Positions 53,201-62,995 of a stretch of DNA of 64,000 nucleotides are shown piece after piece. This stretch comes from Vibrio fortis. GTDB taxonomy: Bacteria > Pseudomonadota > Gammaproteobacteria > Enterobacterales > Vibrionaceae. The translations under genes were made by a program, and so were the position numbers. The notes beneath the pieces are model-generated. The model saw nothing but the letters and a program-made list of their open reading frames with translations, was not told where the DNA came from and made no database searches. Positions within the stretch are counted from its first letter, which is position 1. Each line of letters starts with the position of its first letter. The DNA lies in the NCBI RefSeq assembly GCF_024347475.1, contig NZ_AP025487.1:1240001-1304000 (forward strand), written 5' to 3'.

Positions 53201-54556
53201 ATGCCTCTAAAAGCGAAACTGATTCTGTTAAGTCTATTGCCGTTGTTGTTGGTGATGGCGCTTACCAGCTGGATCTCTGTTTTCCAAGCCAAAACCTTGG
53301 GTGAAAAAGAGGTCGAGCTGTTCCATTCTAGTTTGATTAAATCCAAAGAGTTGGCGTTAAAAGATCTGGTTGATCTAGCATTTGACGCAATCTCTCACAT
53401 CTACAACGATCCCGACATGGATGAAGCGGAAGCTCAGCACGCGGTTAAGGCTGTTATCAGCAAATTGCGTTATGGCACCGACGGCTACTTCTTTGTGTAC
53501 GATGAGTTCGGGACTAACTTAGTTCACCCGATCATGCCTGAGCTGCAGGGCGAGAACTTGCTGCATATCCAAGATGAAAACGGGAACTACCTGATTGAAT
53601 CTCTGCTCACTCAAGCCAAAAGCGGTGGGGGTTTTCACCATTATCTTTGGCATAAGCCGTCAACGGATGAAATAGTACCTAAACTGAGCTACGCATCATG
53701 GCTGAGTAAGTGGAGCTGGATGATAGGTACAGGGCTCTATATCGAAGATGTCTCTCAAGAAGTGGCCAATATGCAGTCCGCGGTCAACAATAATATTGAA
53801 ACGACATTTTTTACTATGGTGGTCATTGTAACGGTAACGGTCGCCGTGATTGTGGTGTTGACGTTAGCGGTAAACCTACATGAACACCGCATCGCGGATA
53901 AGAGCCTAAAAGAGCTTGCCCATAAAACGGTGATGTTCCAAGAAGATGAGAAAAAGCACTTAGCTCGCGAGCTGCACGACGGGATTAATCAGTTACTTGT
54001 GTCCAGTAAATGTCACCTAGAGCTGTTAGGGACTAAACTGGATGATGACACTCAAAAACAACATTTGGAGAAATGTCAGAACTCGTTAATGACGGCCATT
54101 AATGAAGTGAGGCATATTTCCCATAATCTGCGCCCCAGCGCATTGGATGATTTAGGACTTGAAGCGGCTTTGAATTCGCTATTAATTGATTTTAAATCAC
54201 ACTCACAGATAGAGACTGAAGCGGCGATCAGTTTGAACAATTTAAAGTTGAAATCCGAAGTGAGTACGACGCTGTATCGTGTTGCCCAGGAGTCACTCAC
54301 TAACATCGAAAAACACGCAAGTGCTCATAGTGTGAGTGTAGCGCTTCAACCCTTGGGGAATATGTTGCAATTGATTATACGAGATGATGGCGTTGGCTTT
54401 GATGTCAGTGCAACGTTACGCAAATCGGGTATTGGGCTACGTAACATGCGAGAGCGCGTCGAGTTTATCGGTGGTGAATTTGAATTGGAAAGTGAACCGG
54501 GGTTCGGAACAGAGATCACCGTATTATTAAGGTTAGATGGATTAGTTTATGGATAA
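53201..54556 (+). CDS. Cache-domain sensor histidine kinase (HisKA_3/NarL type)
   Basis: An inner-membrane sensor: TM1 (LILLSLLPLLLVMALTSWI), a periplasmic single Cache domain with GTDGYFFVYDEFGTNLVHP and WMIGTGLYIEDV, TM2 (MVVIVTVTVAVIVVLTLAV), the HisKA_3 phosphoacceptor in HLARELHDGINQ, and an ATPase domain (RDDGVGFDV, GIGLRNMRERV). Cache_2-type domains bind small organic acids, which fits the neighbouring TRAP system. I chose the ATG at 53201 with AGGAG at 5 bp. It overlaps the response-regulator gene by 8 nt. Confidence 0.88.
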   Translation: MPLKAKLILLSLLPLLLVMALTSWISVFQAKTLGEKEVELFHSSLIKSKELALKDLVDLAFDAISHIYNDPDMDEAEAQHAVKAVISKLRYGTDGYFFVYDEFGTNLVHPIMPELQGENLLHIQDENGNYLIESLLTQAKSGGGFHHYLWHKPSTDEIVPKLSYASWLSKWSWMIGTGLYIEDVSQEVANMQSAVNNNIETTFFTMVVIVTVTVAVIVVLTLAVNLHEHRIADKSLKELAHKTVMFQEDEKKHLARELHDGINQLLVSSKCHLELLGTKLDDDTQKQHLEKCQNSLMTAINEVRHISHNLRPSALDDLGLEAALNSLLIDFKSHSQIETEAAISLNNLKLKSEVSTTLYRVAQESLTNIEKHASAHSVSVALQPLGNMLQLIIRDDGVGFDVSATLRKSGIGLRNMRERVEFIGGEFELESEPGFGTEITVLLRLDGLVYG

Positions 54557-55187
54557 ACCAATTAAAGTGGTGATCGTCGATGATCACCAAGTGGTATTAG
54601 ATGGATTTATCGCGCGCTTGCATTTGGAGCCCAAAATCGAAGTGATTGGCTCAGCAAGCAATGGCTTAGAAGCCGTCGAAGTGGTGAAAGATCTGCAACC
54701 TGATGTTGTCTTGATGGACGTCAGTATGCCGATCATGAATGGCATCGATGCCACTCGATTGATCAAAGAAGAAGCGCCAGATATCAAAGTCTTAATGCTC
54801 ACCATGCATGATAACCGTGAATACATCATGAAAGTGATGCAGTCGGGGGCTGTGGGGTACATGCTTAAGGAGATCTCGGCAGAGAAAATGGTGCAGGCGA
54901 TTAAGACCGTTAATCAAGGCTCTACTTATTTCTGCGAAAAGGTCACTCAAACTTTGTTTACACAGCCAATTACCCCAACTCAAACGGCGAAGAATCCGCT
55001 AAGCAGACGTGAGGAAGCGGTGCTGAAATTGGTGGCTAAAGGGGAGAGTAGTAAGGCGATCGCTAAAACATTGGATATTAGCTACCGAACCGTAGAAACA
55101 CACCGACAAAACATTAAGCATAAGCTCGATATTCATTCGACTGCGGAGCTCGCTAAGTTCGCCGTTAATTCTGGGCTTGTGGAGTGA
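54549..55187 (+). CDS. NarL/FixJ-family response regulator
   Basis: The partner of the adjacent kinase. The receiver has VVIVDDHQVVLDG, VLMDVSMPIMNG (phosphoacceptor Asp) and a conserved Lys in GYMLKE; the C-terminal HTH is LSRREEAVLKLVAKGESSKAIAKTL...TVETHRQNIKHKL. The target is unknown; the TRAP genes upstream and BCCT genes downstream are the obvious candidates. Confidence 0.9.
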   Translation: MDKPIKVVIVDDHQVVLDGFIARLHLEPKIEVIGSASNGLEAVEVVKDLQPDVVLMDVSMPIMNGIDATRLIKEEAPDIKVLMLTMHDNREYIMKVMQSGAVGYMLKEISAEKMVQAIKTVNQGSTYFCEKVTQTLFTQPITPTQTAKNPLSRREEAVLKLVAKGESSKAIAKTLDISYRTVETHRQNIKHKLDIHSTAELAKFAVNSGLVE

Positions 55188-55358
55188 TCTTACGCTAAAT
55201 TACAGTAAATGTGTAATTTAATTACTAAATCTGCACGTGATGCCTGTTTTTAACGGGTTTATTTAGTATTTTTATGACAGCTTGTTATCCTCTTTTTCGA
55301 ATTTTTGGCGCCAAACGCAATACTGCAGATGGAGCGCCGTAAAAATTAGAGAGGGAAT

Positions 55359-56957
55359 ATGGAACCTGTAGTCGATAGGTATAGTATTGAAAATACTGAT
55401 TATACCGTAGGTCAGGATAACGTGCAGAAATGGGGATTTGATGTGCACAATCCCGTCTTTGGGATAAGTGCGGGATCAATCATTCTTTTCTTAGTGGCGT
55501 TACTGGTAGTGGAACCAGATACCGCTAAAGCAGCCTTGGATGGCATTAAATGGCAAGTTATTGGTAACTTTGATGGCTTGTTTATGTGGGCTGCAAATAT
55601 CTTTGTCATTTTCTGTTTTGCCCTCATTGTCTCCCCTTACGGAAAAATCCGAATTGGTGGCAATGATGCCAAAGCAGAGCATTCAACACTTTCTTGGATG
55701 TCGATGTTATTTGCAGCAGGCATGGGTATTGGCCTGATGTTTTGGGGTGTAGCGGAACCACTCGCATATTACACGGGTTGGTACGAAACACCGTTAGCGG
55801 TGGAGGCATACACACCGGAGGCAGCAAAATTAGCCTTGGGAGCAACAATTTATAACTGGGGTCTTCACGGTTGGTCAATTTACGGAGTGGTGGCGTTAGC
55901 CTTAGCATTCTTTACTTTCAATAAGGGTTTACCCCTGTCTATCCGTTCAATCTTCTATCCAATCTTGGGTGATAGAACTTGGGGTTGGTTCGGACACGTC
56001 GTCGATATTGTTGCGGTACTAGCCACTCTGTTTGGCCTTGCAACATCATTGGGTTTAGGCGCTCAGCAAGCAACGAGTGGTATTAACCATGTCTTTGGTA
56101 CCGATGGTGGTATCGGTATGCAGCTGGTCGTTATTGCTGTGGTGACATCACTCGCCACTATGTCTGTAGTACGTGGCATCAACGGTGGTGTGAAGCTGCT
56201 GAGTAATATCAATATGCTGGTGGCGTTGGGCTTACTTGTCTTTGTGACCATTGCGGGTGGTATGACAGGTATCAAAGCGATTCCAACCGCGCTGATGGGG
56301 TACATTGAGAACTTTATTCCGTTGAGTAACCCGCATGGTCGTGATGACGAAACTTGGATGCAAGGCTGGACGGTATTCTACTGGGCTTGGTGGATCTCTT
56401 GGTCACCATTTGTTGGCATGTTCATCGCGCGCATTTCTAAAGGCCGCACAATTCGTGAGTTTATGGTTGCGGTTCTTTTCATTCCGACATCAGTCATCAT
56501 CATTTGGATGGCGATCTTTGGTGGCATCGCGATTGATCAGGTCGCCAACAAAGTGGGCGAGATTGGAGTGAACGGTCTGAAAGATATTACTCTGTCTTTG
56601 TTCCATACTTACGATGCTCTACCGATGAGTTCGGTGCTGTCTGTTGTTTCTATTGGCCTCATCATGGTGTTCTTCATCACTTCTTCCGACTCGGGTTCTC
56701 TGGTTATCGATAGTATTACCTCTGGCGGTAAAGTTGACGCACCTGTACCACAACGAGTTTTTTGGGCGGTGATTGGTGGTGCGATTGCTGCAGTTCTGCT
56801 TTGGGTTGGTGGCACAGAGTCTATTCAAGCTTTGCAAGCTGGCACGGTTTCTATGGCGCTGCCATTTGCCTTCATCCTACTGTTAATGTGTTTAAGTTTA
56901 CTGCTTGGATTACGAACAGAAAGCCAGCTGATGGTCCAACAAAATGCTTTGAGTTAA
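55359..56957 (+). CDS. BCCT-family betaine/carnitine/choline transporter, copy 1
   Basis: A twelve-helix sodium-coupled osmolyte importer. It has the Gly-rich unwound segment AAGMGIGLMFWGVAEP and the Trp box WTVFYWAWWISWSPFVGMFIAR. The soluble N terminus is short and the C terminus lacks the long sensing tail of BetP, so osmotic gating may be absent or different. It shares most of its sequence with the next gene, beginning with VGQDNVQKWGFDVHNP in both. Substrates of BCCT proteins include glycine betaine, choline, DMSP and ectoine; I cannot tell which. Confidence 0.9.
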   Translation: MEPVVDRYSIENTDYTVGQDNVQKWGFDVHNPVFGISAGSIILFLVALLVVEPDTAKAALDGIKWQVIGNFDGLFMWAANIFVIFCFALIVSPYGKIRIGGNDAKAEHSTLSWMSMLFAAGMGIGLMFWGVAEPLAYYTGWYETPLAVEAYTPEAAKLALGATIYNWGLHGWSIYGVVALALAFFTFNKGLPLSIRSIFYPILGDRTWGWFGHVVDIVAVLATLFGLATSLGLGAQQATSGINHVFGTDGGIGMQLVVIAVVTSLATMSVVRGINGGVKLLSNINMLVALGLLVFVTIAGGMTGIKAIPTALMGYIENFIPLSNPHGRDDETWMQGWTVFYWAWWISWSPFVGMFIARISKGRTIREFMVAVLFIPTSVIIIWMAIFGGIAIDQVANKVGEIGVNGLKDITLSLFHTYDALPMSSVLSVVSIGLIMVFFITSSDSGSLVIDSITSGGKVDAPVPQRVFWAVIGGAIAAVLLWVGGTESIQALQAGTVSMALPFAFILLLMCLSLLLGLRTESQLMVQQNALS

Positions 56958-56968
56958 AAGCAATTTAG

Positions 56969-57000
56969 TGAAAGAGACCGACTCGCTCGGTCTTTTTTTC
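56969..57000 (+). terminator. Terminator after BCCT copy 1
   Basis: AGACCGA (56975-56981) / TCGGTCT (56987-56993), T run. Confidence 0.88.
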
Positions 57001-57224
57001 GTCATAAACTAGAGTAAATAGTTGGCTTTTGGTTGAAAACTAAGCGAACCACCTTCAGTTTACTGAAAACAATAAGTTAACCTGCTAAACTTCATGCATC
57101 CAAGTATGTGAATTCCTGTGACAACGAACTTGTTTTGCTTGGATTGAATGTTCTGGTTTGTTTTTTTAGTCACAAATATGATTAGGGATGTTACTAAATA
57201 AGTAATGTCCCGTAGAGAGGGATA

Positions 57225-58796
57225 ATGACTAAAGGTATAGATAAATACAGTATCGACAGTACCGATTACACGGTAGGTCAAGATAATGTACAAAAATGGG
57301 GCTTTGATGTTCACAACCCTGTTTTTGGCATCAGTGCAGGTTTGATTGCACTGTTTTTAATTGGGGTATTGGTGACAGATACCGCGTCTGCTAAGGCGGT
57401 ACTGGATGGTGTTAAATGGCAAATCATCAACTCGTTTGATTGGCTATTCATCTGGTCTGGTAACATTTTCGTTATTTTCTGCTTAGGTTTGATCGTTTCT
57501 CCTTTCGGTAAGATTCGTCTAGGTGGTAATGACGCAACGGCTGATTACTCGTTCATGTCTTGGTTGGCAATGCTGTTTGCCGCGGGTATGGGTATTGGTC
57601 TAATGTTCTGGAGTGTCGCTGAACCTGCAGCATATTTCACTGGTTGGTATGAGACGCCACTTGGTGTTGAGCCTAACACACCAGAAGCGGCACGCTTGGC
57701 AATGGGTGCAACAATGTACCACTGGGGTCTACACCCTTGGGCTATTTACGGTGTGGTTGCTTTGTCTTTGGCGTTCTTTACGTACAACAAAGGCCTTCCG
57801 CTTTCTATTCGTTCTATCTTCTACCCAATCTTGGGTGACAGAGCGTGGGGCTGGGCGGGTCACGTGGTCGATATCCTAGCGGTATTGGCAACACTGTTTG
57901 GTTTGGCAACATCTCTTGGTTTAGGTGCGCAGCAAGCGGCATCGGGCATCCAGCACGTGTTCGGTATTGAAGCTGGTTTGTCACTGCAAGTAATTGTTAT
58001 CAGTGTCGTGACTCTACTTGCTGTTGTTTCGGTACTACGCGGTATCGACGGTGGCGTAAAGGTCATCAGTAACATCAACATGCTGGTGGCGTTCTTGCTA
58101 CTTATCTTGGTTGGTCTGATTGGTTATGCCGTGACTCTTGGCTCTATCCCAACCACATTGATGGCCTACATTGAGAACATTATTCCGCTGAGTAACCCGC
58201 ACGGTCGTGAAGATGAGGCTTGGCTACACGGTTGGACGGTATTCTATTGGGCTTGGTGGATCTCTTGGTCACCATTCGTAGGTATGTTTATCGCACGTGT
58301 TTCTAAAGGTCGTACCGTTCGTGAATTTATCACTGCAGTACTGATTGTACCGACAACAGTAACCATCATTTGGATGTCAGTATTTGGTGGCCTAGCGATT
58401 GACCAAATTACCAATGGTATTGGCCAACTTGGTACAGATGGCCTAACGGACATTTCACTGGCGATGTTCCAGATGTTTGATGTGCTGCCGTTTGGTACGC
58501 TGCTGTCAATTATTGCGGTTGTTCTAGTGCTTGTGTTCTTTATTACTTCATCAGACTCAGGCTCTCTAGTTATCGATAGCATCACTGCCGGTGGTAAAGT
58601 TGATACACCAGTACCACAACGTGTGTTCTGGGCGTTCCTTGAGGGTGCAATCGCAGTGGCACTGCTATGGGTTGGCGGCACAGAAGCGGTACAAGCACTA
58701 CAAGCTGGTGCGATTTCTACGGCTCTACCATTCACAATTATCTTATTGTTGATGTGTATGAGTTTGTTGATGGGTATGCGTACTGAGAAACGCTAA
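57225..58796 (+). CDS. BCCT-family transporter, copy 2
   Basis: A paralogue of the preceding gene and clearly a tandem duplication. The Gly segment is AAGMGIGLMFWSVAEP (Ser for Gly at one position) and the Trp box is WTVFYWAWWISWSPFVGMFIAR. Differences near the substrate site (WSVAEPAAYFTGW against WGVAEPLAYYTGW) suggest different specificity or affinity. It has its own GAGAGGGA ribosome site and lies behind the terminator of copy 1, so regulation may be separate. Confidence 0.9.
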   Translation: MTKGIDKYSIDSTDYTVGQDNVQKWGFDVHNPVFGISAGLIALFLIGVLVTDTASAKAVLDGVKWQIINSFDWLFIWSGNIFVIFCLGLIVSPFGKIRLGGNDATADYSFMSWLAMLFAAGMGIGLMFWSVAEPAAYFTGWYETPLGVEPNTPEAARLAMGATMYHWGLHPWAIYGVVALSLAFFTYNKGLPLSIRSIFYPILGDRAWGWAGHVVDILAVLATLFGLATSLGLGAQQAASGIQHVFGIEAGLSLQVIVISVVTLLAVVSVLRGIDGGVKVISNINMLVAFLLLILVGLIGYAVTLGSIPTTLMAYIENIIPLSNPHGREDEAWLHGWTVFYWAWWISWSPFVGMFIARVSKGRTVREFITAVLIVPTTVTIIWMSVFGGLAIDQITNGIGQLGTDGLTDISLAMFQMFDVLPFGTLLSIIAVVLVLVFFITSSDSGSLVIDSITAGGKVDTPVPQRVFWAFLEGAIAVALLWVGGTEAVQALQAGAISTALPFTIILLLMCMSLLMGMRTEKR

Positions 58797-58842
58797 TTAC
58801 CCTGGTGAGTCTTGAAATATTTATAGATTCATAAAGTTGATA

Positions 58843-58878
58843 TAAAGCGAAAGAGTGATGCTCTTTCGCTTTTTTTAT
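58843..58878 (+). terminator. Terminator after BCCT copy 2
   Basis: AAGCGAAAGAG (58845-58855) / CTCTTTCGCTT (58861-58871), T run. Confidence 0.9.
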
Positions 58879-58963
58879 ATACAAAAACTAGGGTCTTTAT
58901 GGGCACAATTAGGCCAAAAAGAGCGTTGTAAATTTGGCGAAGTGACAAGCTTTTGTCATTAAA

Positions 58964-58989
58964 TAAAGTTATGAATTTCGCGACGTTAT
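58964..58989 (+). promoter_or_regulatory. Possible sigma-28 promoter of the chemoreceptor
   Basis: TAAAGTTA-N10-GACGTTAT resembles the FliA consensus TAAAGTTT-N11-GCCGATAA, with a 1-bp shorter spacer and several mismatches. Chemoreceptor genes are commonly FliA-dependent. Confidence 0.3.
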
Positions 58990-59076
58990 ATTGCGCATTT
59001 ATTTGTCAAAAGCACTCGAATTTGGATATTAATTTGGTTAGTATGCGCGGGTTTTCCAACCACTTGTGTACTCATA

Positions 59077-60960
59077 ATGAAATTAACATTAAAGCAAAAG
59101 TTGATAGGCGCTAGCTTATCGGCAGTGGTAGTTATGGCAACAGCGTTGACATGGCTCTCTGCAAACCAACTATTTGAACAAACTCGCAGCGGAATTTACA
59201 TGCGAGCAGAAAGCGTATCGGAAGCGGCTTCTGAAGGTATTAAAAATTGGATTGATATTCGTAGAGACATTGCATCTGCATTTAATGATTTTTCGCAAGA
59301 GAGCGATGTAGTTCCATATCTAAAGCAAGCTCGTATTGCGGGTGGCTTCGATGATATCTTCCTTGGCACACCAGAGGGTGGTATGTACCGTTCTCACCCA
59401 GAGCGTAACCGCGCAGGCTACGACCCGCGTCAGCGCCCTTGGTACCAAGAAGCAAACGCAGCAGGTAAGCAAATCATTACAACCGCTTACACAGATGCGA
59501 TCACGAAAGCGCTTCTAGTGACGATTGCGGAACCAGTACGTAAGAATGGTCAATTTGTCGGTGTTGTTGGAGCTGACGTACTGATTGATCAACTGGTTAG
59601 TGATGTGATCAGCCTAGATGTGGGTGACAACGCATACGCAATGCTAATCGATGCGACCGATGGTACATTCTTGGCTCACCCTGATTCAGCACTAAGCTTG
59701 AAGCCTGTAAGCCAACTGTCTAATGACATTTCAATGCCAGTCATTGAGAATGCAGTACGCACTGGCAGCATCGAGATCATCAACGAGCGTGGTAAAGAGA
59801 AACTACTTTACTTCACTAAGGTACCAGACACGAACTGGATCTTCGGTGTTCAAATGGACCGTGCAACAGAAGAAGCGAGCCACTCGACACTTCTTACTCA
59901 GCTAATCATGACGGCTGTTGTAATCACATTGGTGGTTATCGCACTCGTATCTTGGTTAGTGAGCTTCTTGTTCCGCGATCTAAACCGAGTATCGGTTGCA
60001 CTAGAAGAGATTGCATCAGGTGAAGGCGATCTAACTCAACGCCTTGAGCCTAAGAGCGATGACGAGATCGGCCAACTGGCTGAAAACTTCAACCGCTTTG
60101 TTGGCAACATGCACACAATGGTGCTTAAGCTAAGTGAAGTATCAGCTTCTTTGGCGAACCAAGCTCGTCAAACGGCTTCGCAAGCGGAAGAGCGTAGTGC
60201 ACGTATCCAGATGCAGCAAGACGAGATCAACATGGTTGCGACGGCTGTAAATGAGATGGCAGCTGCAACGCAAGAGATTGCAGGCAACGCAGACCACACT
60301 GCACAGAACTCATCAGAAGCAGTAGGTGCTTGTGAGCACGGTACGGGTCAAGTGACTCAAACTCAAAGCTCTATTCAAAACCTTGCACAAGAAGTTCAAG
60401 TTGCAACAAACGTTATTCTTGAGTTGGAAGAGCACGGTAACAGCATCAACGCGATTCTTTCGAATATCCAAGGCATCGCAGAGCAGACTAACCTTCTAGC
60501 ACTGAATGCGGCTATTGAAGCAGCACGTGCGGGTGAGCAAGGTCGTGGCTTTGCGGTTGTAGCAGATGAGGTTCGTGTTCTTAGCCAACGCACTCATGGC
60601 TCTACACAAGAGATCCAGCAAACTATCGAGTTACTTCAAGGTACTACAGGTAAAGCGGTTAGCATCATGAACGATAGCCGTTCTCTTGCTGAAACCAGCG
60701 TAGACGACGCAAACTCTGCAGCAGCGAGCCTAACGCAGATTCATGCTGCGGTTGAGCGTATCAGCGATATGGCGACACAAATCGCTTCTGCTGCGGAAGA
60801 GCAAGCGTCAGTAACGTCTGAGATTACTCGCAACACCGAAGGGATCCGTGACGTATCTAACGAGCTAGCTGACGAAGCGCACCAAGCTGCAGAACAAGCA
60901 GCTCAGTTGTCTGAACTTTCTCATGAGCTAGAGAACGAGATCAGCCGCTTCAAGCTGTAA
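59077..60960 (+). CDS. Methyl-accepting chemotaxis protein, double-Cache sensor
   Basis: A membrane chemoreceptor of 627 aa. TM1 is near the N terminus; the periplasmic part is a dCache domain ([25 protein letters not shown]...[15 protein letters not shown]). TM2 ([22 protein letters not shown]) is followed by HAMP and the signalling domain with hairpin tip [23 protein letters not shown]. dCache receptors of this subtype often sense amino acids or small organic ligands; the neighbours suggest a related nutrient, which is inference. Confidence 0.93.
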   Translation: MKLTLKQKLIGASLSAVVVMATALTWLSANQLFEQTRSGIYMRAESVSEAASEGIKNWIDIRRDIASAFNDFSQESDVVPYLKQARIAGGFDDIFLGTPEGGMYRSHPERNRAGYDPRQRPWYQEANAAGKQIITTAYTDAITKALLVTIAEPVRKNGQFVGVVGADVLIDQLVSDVISLDVGDNAYAMLIDATDGTFLAHPDSALSLKPVSQLSNDISMPVIENAVRTGSIEIINERGKEKLLYFTKVPDTNWIFGVQMDRATEEASHSTLLTQLIMTAVVITLVVIALVSWLVSFLFRDLNRVSVALEEIASGEGDLTQRLEPKSDDEIGQLAENFNRFVGNMHTMVLKLSEVSASLANQARQTASQAEERSARIQMQQDEINMVATAVNEMAAATQEIAGNADHTAQNSSEAVGACEHGTGQVTQTQSSIQNLAQEVQVATNVILELEEHGNSINAILSNIQGIAEQTNLLALNAAIEAARAGEQGRGFAVVADEVRVLSQRTHGSTQEIQQTIELLQGTTGKAVSIMNDSRSLAETSVDDANSAAASLTQIHAAVERISDMATQIASAAEEQASVTSEITRNTEGIRDVSNELADEAHQAAEQAAQLSELSHELENEISRFKL

Positions 60961-60978
60961 TCGAATTGAATTAATAAA

Positions 60979-61015
60979 ATAAAGCCCCAGCCTAGATTTA
61001 GGCCGGGGCTTTTTT
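60979..61015 (+). terminator. Terminator after the chemoreceptor gene
   Basis: AAGCCCC-a-GCCT pairs with AGGC-c-GGGGCTT (60982-61011), then a T run. Confidence 0.85.
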
Positions 61016-61047
61016 ATATCAGCTATTTGAATCAGTGTCCAAGCTGG

Positions 61048-61497
61048 TTATTTAAATTCAAATTTGCCTTTCATGATTGCCCAGTGGCCTGGGAAAGAAC
61101 AGATAAACGAGTAATCGCCACCGGCTTGCATTTTCTCGGTGCTGAACGTCACAGATGCTGACTCACCACCACCAATGATTCGTGTAAATGCGTACACGCG
61201 GTCGTCGCCCGGTTTTACGTAGTTGTTGTCTAAGCCCGCTGACATACCATCAATACCTACGGCTTGGACTGACGCTGTATCTGTGATGACAACATTGTGC
61301 CCCATGGATTGTGCAGGCATAGAACCTGTGTGGTTTAGCGTAAGCGTCACTTCTTTACAGCTCGCTGGAACGCTTAGGGTATCCGTTGAAAACTTCATTT
61401 GGTCGCTAGCATCAATTGATACTTCACACTCAGACGCTTGGGCAGTAAAACTCGCACCGATAAGAGCGACGGTGGTTGCGATTAATCGTAAAGACAT
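61048..61497 (-). CDS. Azurin
   Basis: A periplasmic type I blue copper protein for electron transfer. A signal peptide (MSLRLIATTVALIGASFTAQA) precedes the mature domain. Copper ligands: His in SMGHNVV, and Cys, His and Met in CSFPGHWAIMKG. The disulfide Cys pair is present (SECEV and ASCKEV). The length of 149 aa is normal. Its donor and acceptor here are unknown. Confidence 0.95.
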   Translation of the reverse strand: MSLRLIATTVALIGASFTAQASECEVSIDASDQMKFSTDTLSVPASCKEVTLTLNHTGSMPAQSMGHNVVITDTASVQAVGIDGMSAGLDNNYVKPGDDRVYAFTRIIGGGESASVTFSTEKMQAGGDYSFICSFPGHWAIMKGKFEFK

Positions 61498-61666
61498 ACG
61501 TTGTTCTCCATTATAGTTTTTGGGGGGAGTTTATTCCTTAAGAACGATCGATACGTATTATCGTTGAAAGATGATCATAGAAATGTGCTATAGCCTAAAT
61601 TATACGCAACTCATTGAGTGATAATTGTTAGCAAATAATATTTGATGAGAGAGTAGAGATCTCTTC

Positions 61667-61801
61667 ATGTCTGACGTTGCTGAACAGCGACTCAAAGTTA
61701 AAAGGCCGAATAACAAGCTAGCAGAAGGGTTGGAAAATATAGATGAGGGGTGTCAAAGGTGGCGTGACCAAACGTCAGCAAAAATGGCCAGCTCAACATA
61801 A
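61667..61801 (+). CDS. Possible 44-residue protein
   Basis: An ATG frame of 44 codons, starting MSDVAEQRLKVKRPNNKLAE, very polar and with one Cys and two Trp/Arg-rich positions (CQRWRDQTS). The ribosome site is weak. It is divergent from azurin and convergent with the Tpx-like gene. Unrecognised. Confidence 0.35.
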   Translation: MSDVAEQRLKVKRPNNKLAEGLENIDEGCQRWRDQTSAKMASST

Positions 61802-61833
61802 GAGTGAGCTAGCCAAACTAACCGTTCTTACGT

Positions 61834-62526
61834 TTATAGGTGCTTCTTAGCAACCTCAACAGCTTTCTCTAAGTCAGGAATGGTTGTTAACTCAGGAACA
61901 CGTTGCAGGTAAACGATGGTGTTGTTTTTATCTACAACAAACGTTGTTCTGGTAAGCAGTCCCAACTCACTAATTTGCGTACCTGTCTTAAATCCAAAGG
62001 CATGATCTTTGGCATCTGAAAGCAGCACTAAGTCATTAGATAGTTTCTTCTCTTTTTTGAAACGATCTAGAGCGAAAGTGGTGTCCGCACTTAACCCAAC
62101 GAAATCAATGTCGGCAAGCAGTTGCTTGTTGTTTTCTACGAATTTGGAAAGATCTTGAATTTGTTGATCACAAACAGGTGTATCTACAGAAGCCAACACA
62201 CTAAAAATACGAACATTTTTGTTCTCAGCAGAGGTATCGTACGCTTGATTTTCGTTAGTCATTAGCGCGACTGAAGGCAATTTATCACCAACAGACAGTG
62301 ATTCACCCACTAGGTTAAATGTGGTGTCTTGGAACATAGTTAGAGTTTGGTTGCTGCCTGTAGGTGCGTTGTCATTGGTTGTTGAGAACTGCGCAGCTTC
62401 GACCGTCGATGATATAGCCAGTGCACTCATTAAAAACAATGCGTTGTGCTTAGTGAGTTTCAGCTTGTTCTTTGATGATTTAAATAGCTCGTTTAGGTTG
62501 GCAATCGTTGTTCGGTTGAATTTCAC
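61834..62526 (-). CDS. Periplasmic Tpx-like thiol peroxidase lacking the resolving Cys
   Basis: A peroxiredoxin of the Tpx type. The peroxidatic Cys is in SVDTPVCDQQ, and the conserved Arg is in TRTTFVVD. The position of the resolving Cys of Tpx (RFC in E. coli) reads RFKKEK, so it should act as a 1-Cys enzyme. An N-terminal region of about 45 residues ends in a hydrophobic signal-like segment (ALFLMSALAISSTVEAAQ), suggesting export, unlike cytosolic E. coli Tpx. The long, basic pre-signal segment is odd; a start at an internal Met (LFLMSAL) would leave an incomplete signal. Confidence 0.82.
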   Translation of the reverse strand: MKFNRTTIANLNELFKSSKNKLKLTKHNALFLMSALAISSTVEAAQFSTTNDNAPTGSNQTLTMFQDTTFNLVGESLSVGDKLPSVALMTNENQAYDTSAENKNVRIFSVLASVDTPVCDQQIQDLSKFVENNKQLLADIDFVGLSADTTFALDRFKKEKKLSNDLVLLSDAKDHAFGFKTGTQISELGLLTRTTFVVDKNNTIVYLQRVPELTTIPDLEKAVEVAKKHL

Positions 62527-62995
62527 AATGAGTATCCTTTAGTTAATAAACAGTAGAGAACACCAGTGTAGTGAGAGCGTAGATTTCGATATAAACAAAA
62601 ACATAATCGATTCCAAACGATTTATATCATGGGGTTTTAAAGTGGGATTAGGCGTATTTCTTTTTGTCGGTTAGATATCTAACGTATTGTTCTAATTATT
62701 AATATCTTGTTTGTTAACGAGCGCCATCAAATAGTCGAATATCAGCGCTCTTCTCTGAATCAGTTCGTTGATTACCTTTTCTATAACATCATATTTGGTG
62801 GTGATGTTCAGTGTCCAAAGACTTTTTATATTGGTGTTGTTTTTGTTAGGACTTGGGAAATACGCCGTTGTACTTTACCCGCCAACAGAGATAGTCATCA
62901 GCGAAGCCTAATGTGACTGAGTCTGAATAGAACCCCTTACCTTGAGTACCTAAAGTAATAACTAAAAAAACAGTGTAGAAAGACTTTAGATACAA
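62527..62995. other. Region upstream of the Tpx-like gene
   Basis: About 470 bp, AT-rich at its start, with no gene I can support. A 69-codon frame at 62707-62916 has no recognisable features. Confidence 0.4.

Noticed and set aside
58244..58735. 163-codon frame antisense to BCCT copy 2
   Set aside because: Thr/Ser/Pro-rich shadow typical of the reverse strand of a membrane protein gene.
61600..61666. Fur-like sequence TGATAATTGTTAGC before the 44-residue frame
   Set aside because: Too few matches to the Fur box and no clear promoter context.
62707..62916. 69-codon frame before the zinc-ribbon candidate
   Set aside because: No ribosome site, domain or composition bias that supports coding.
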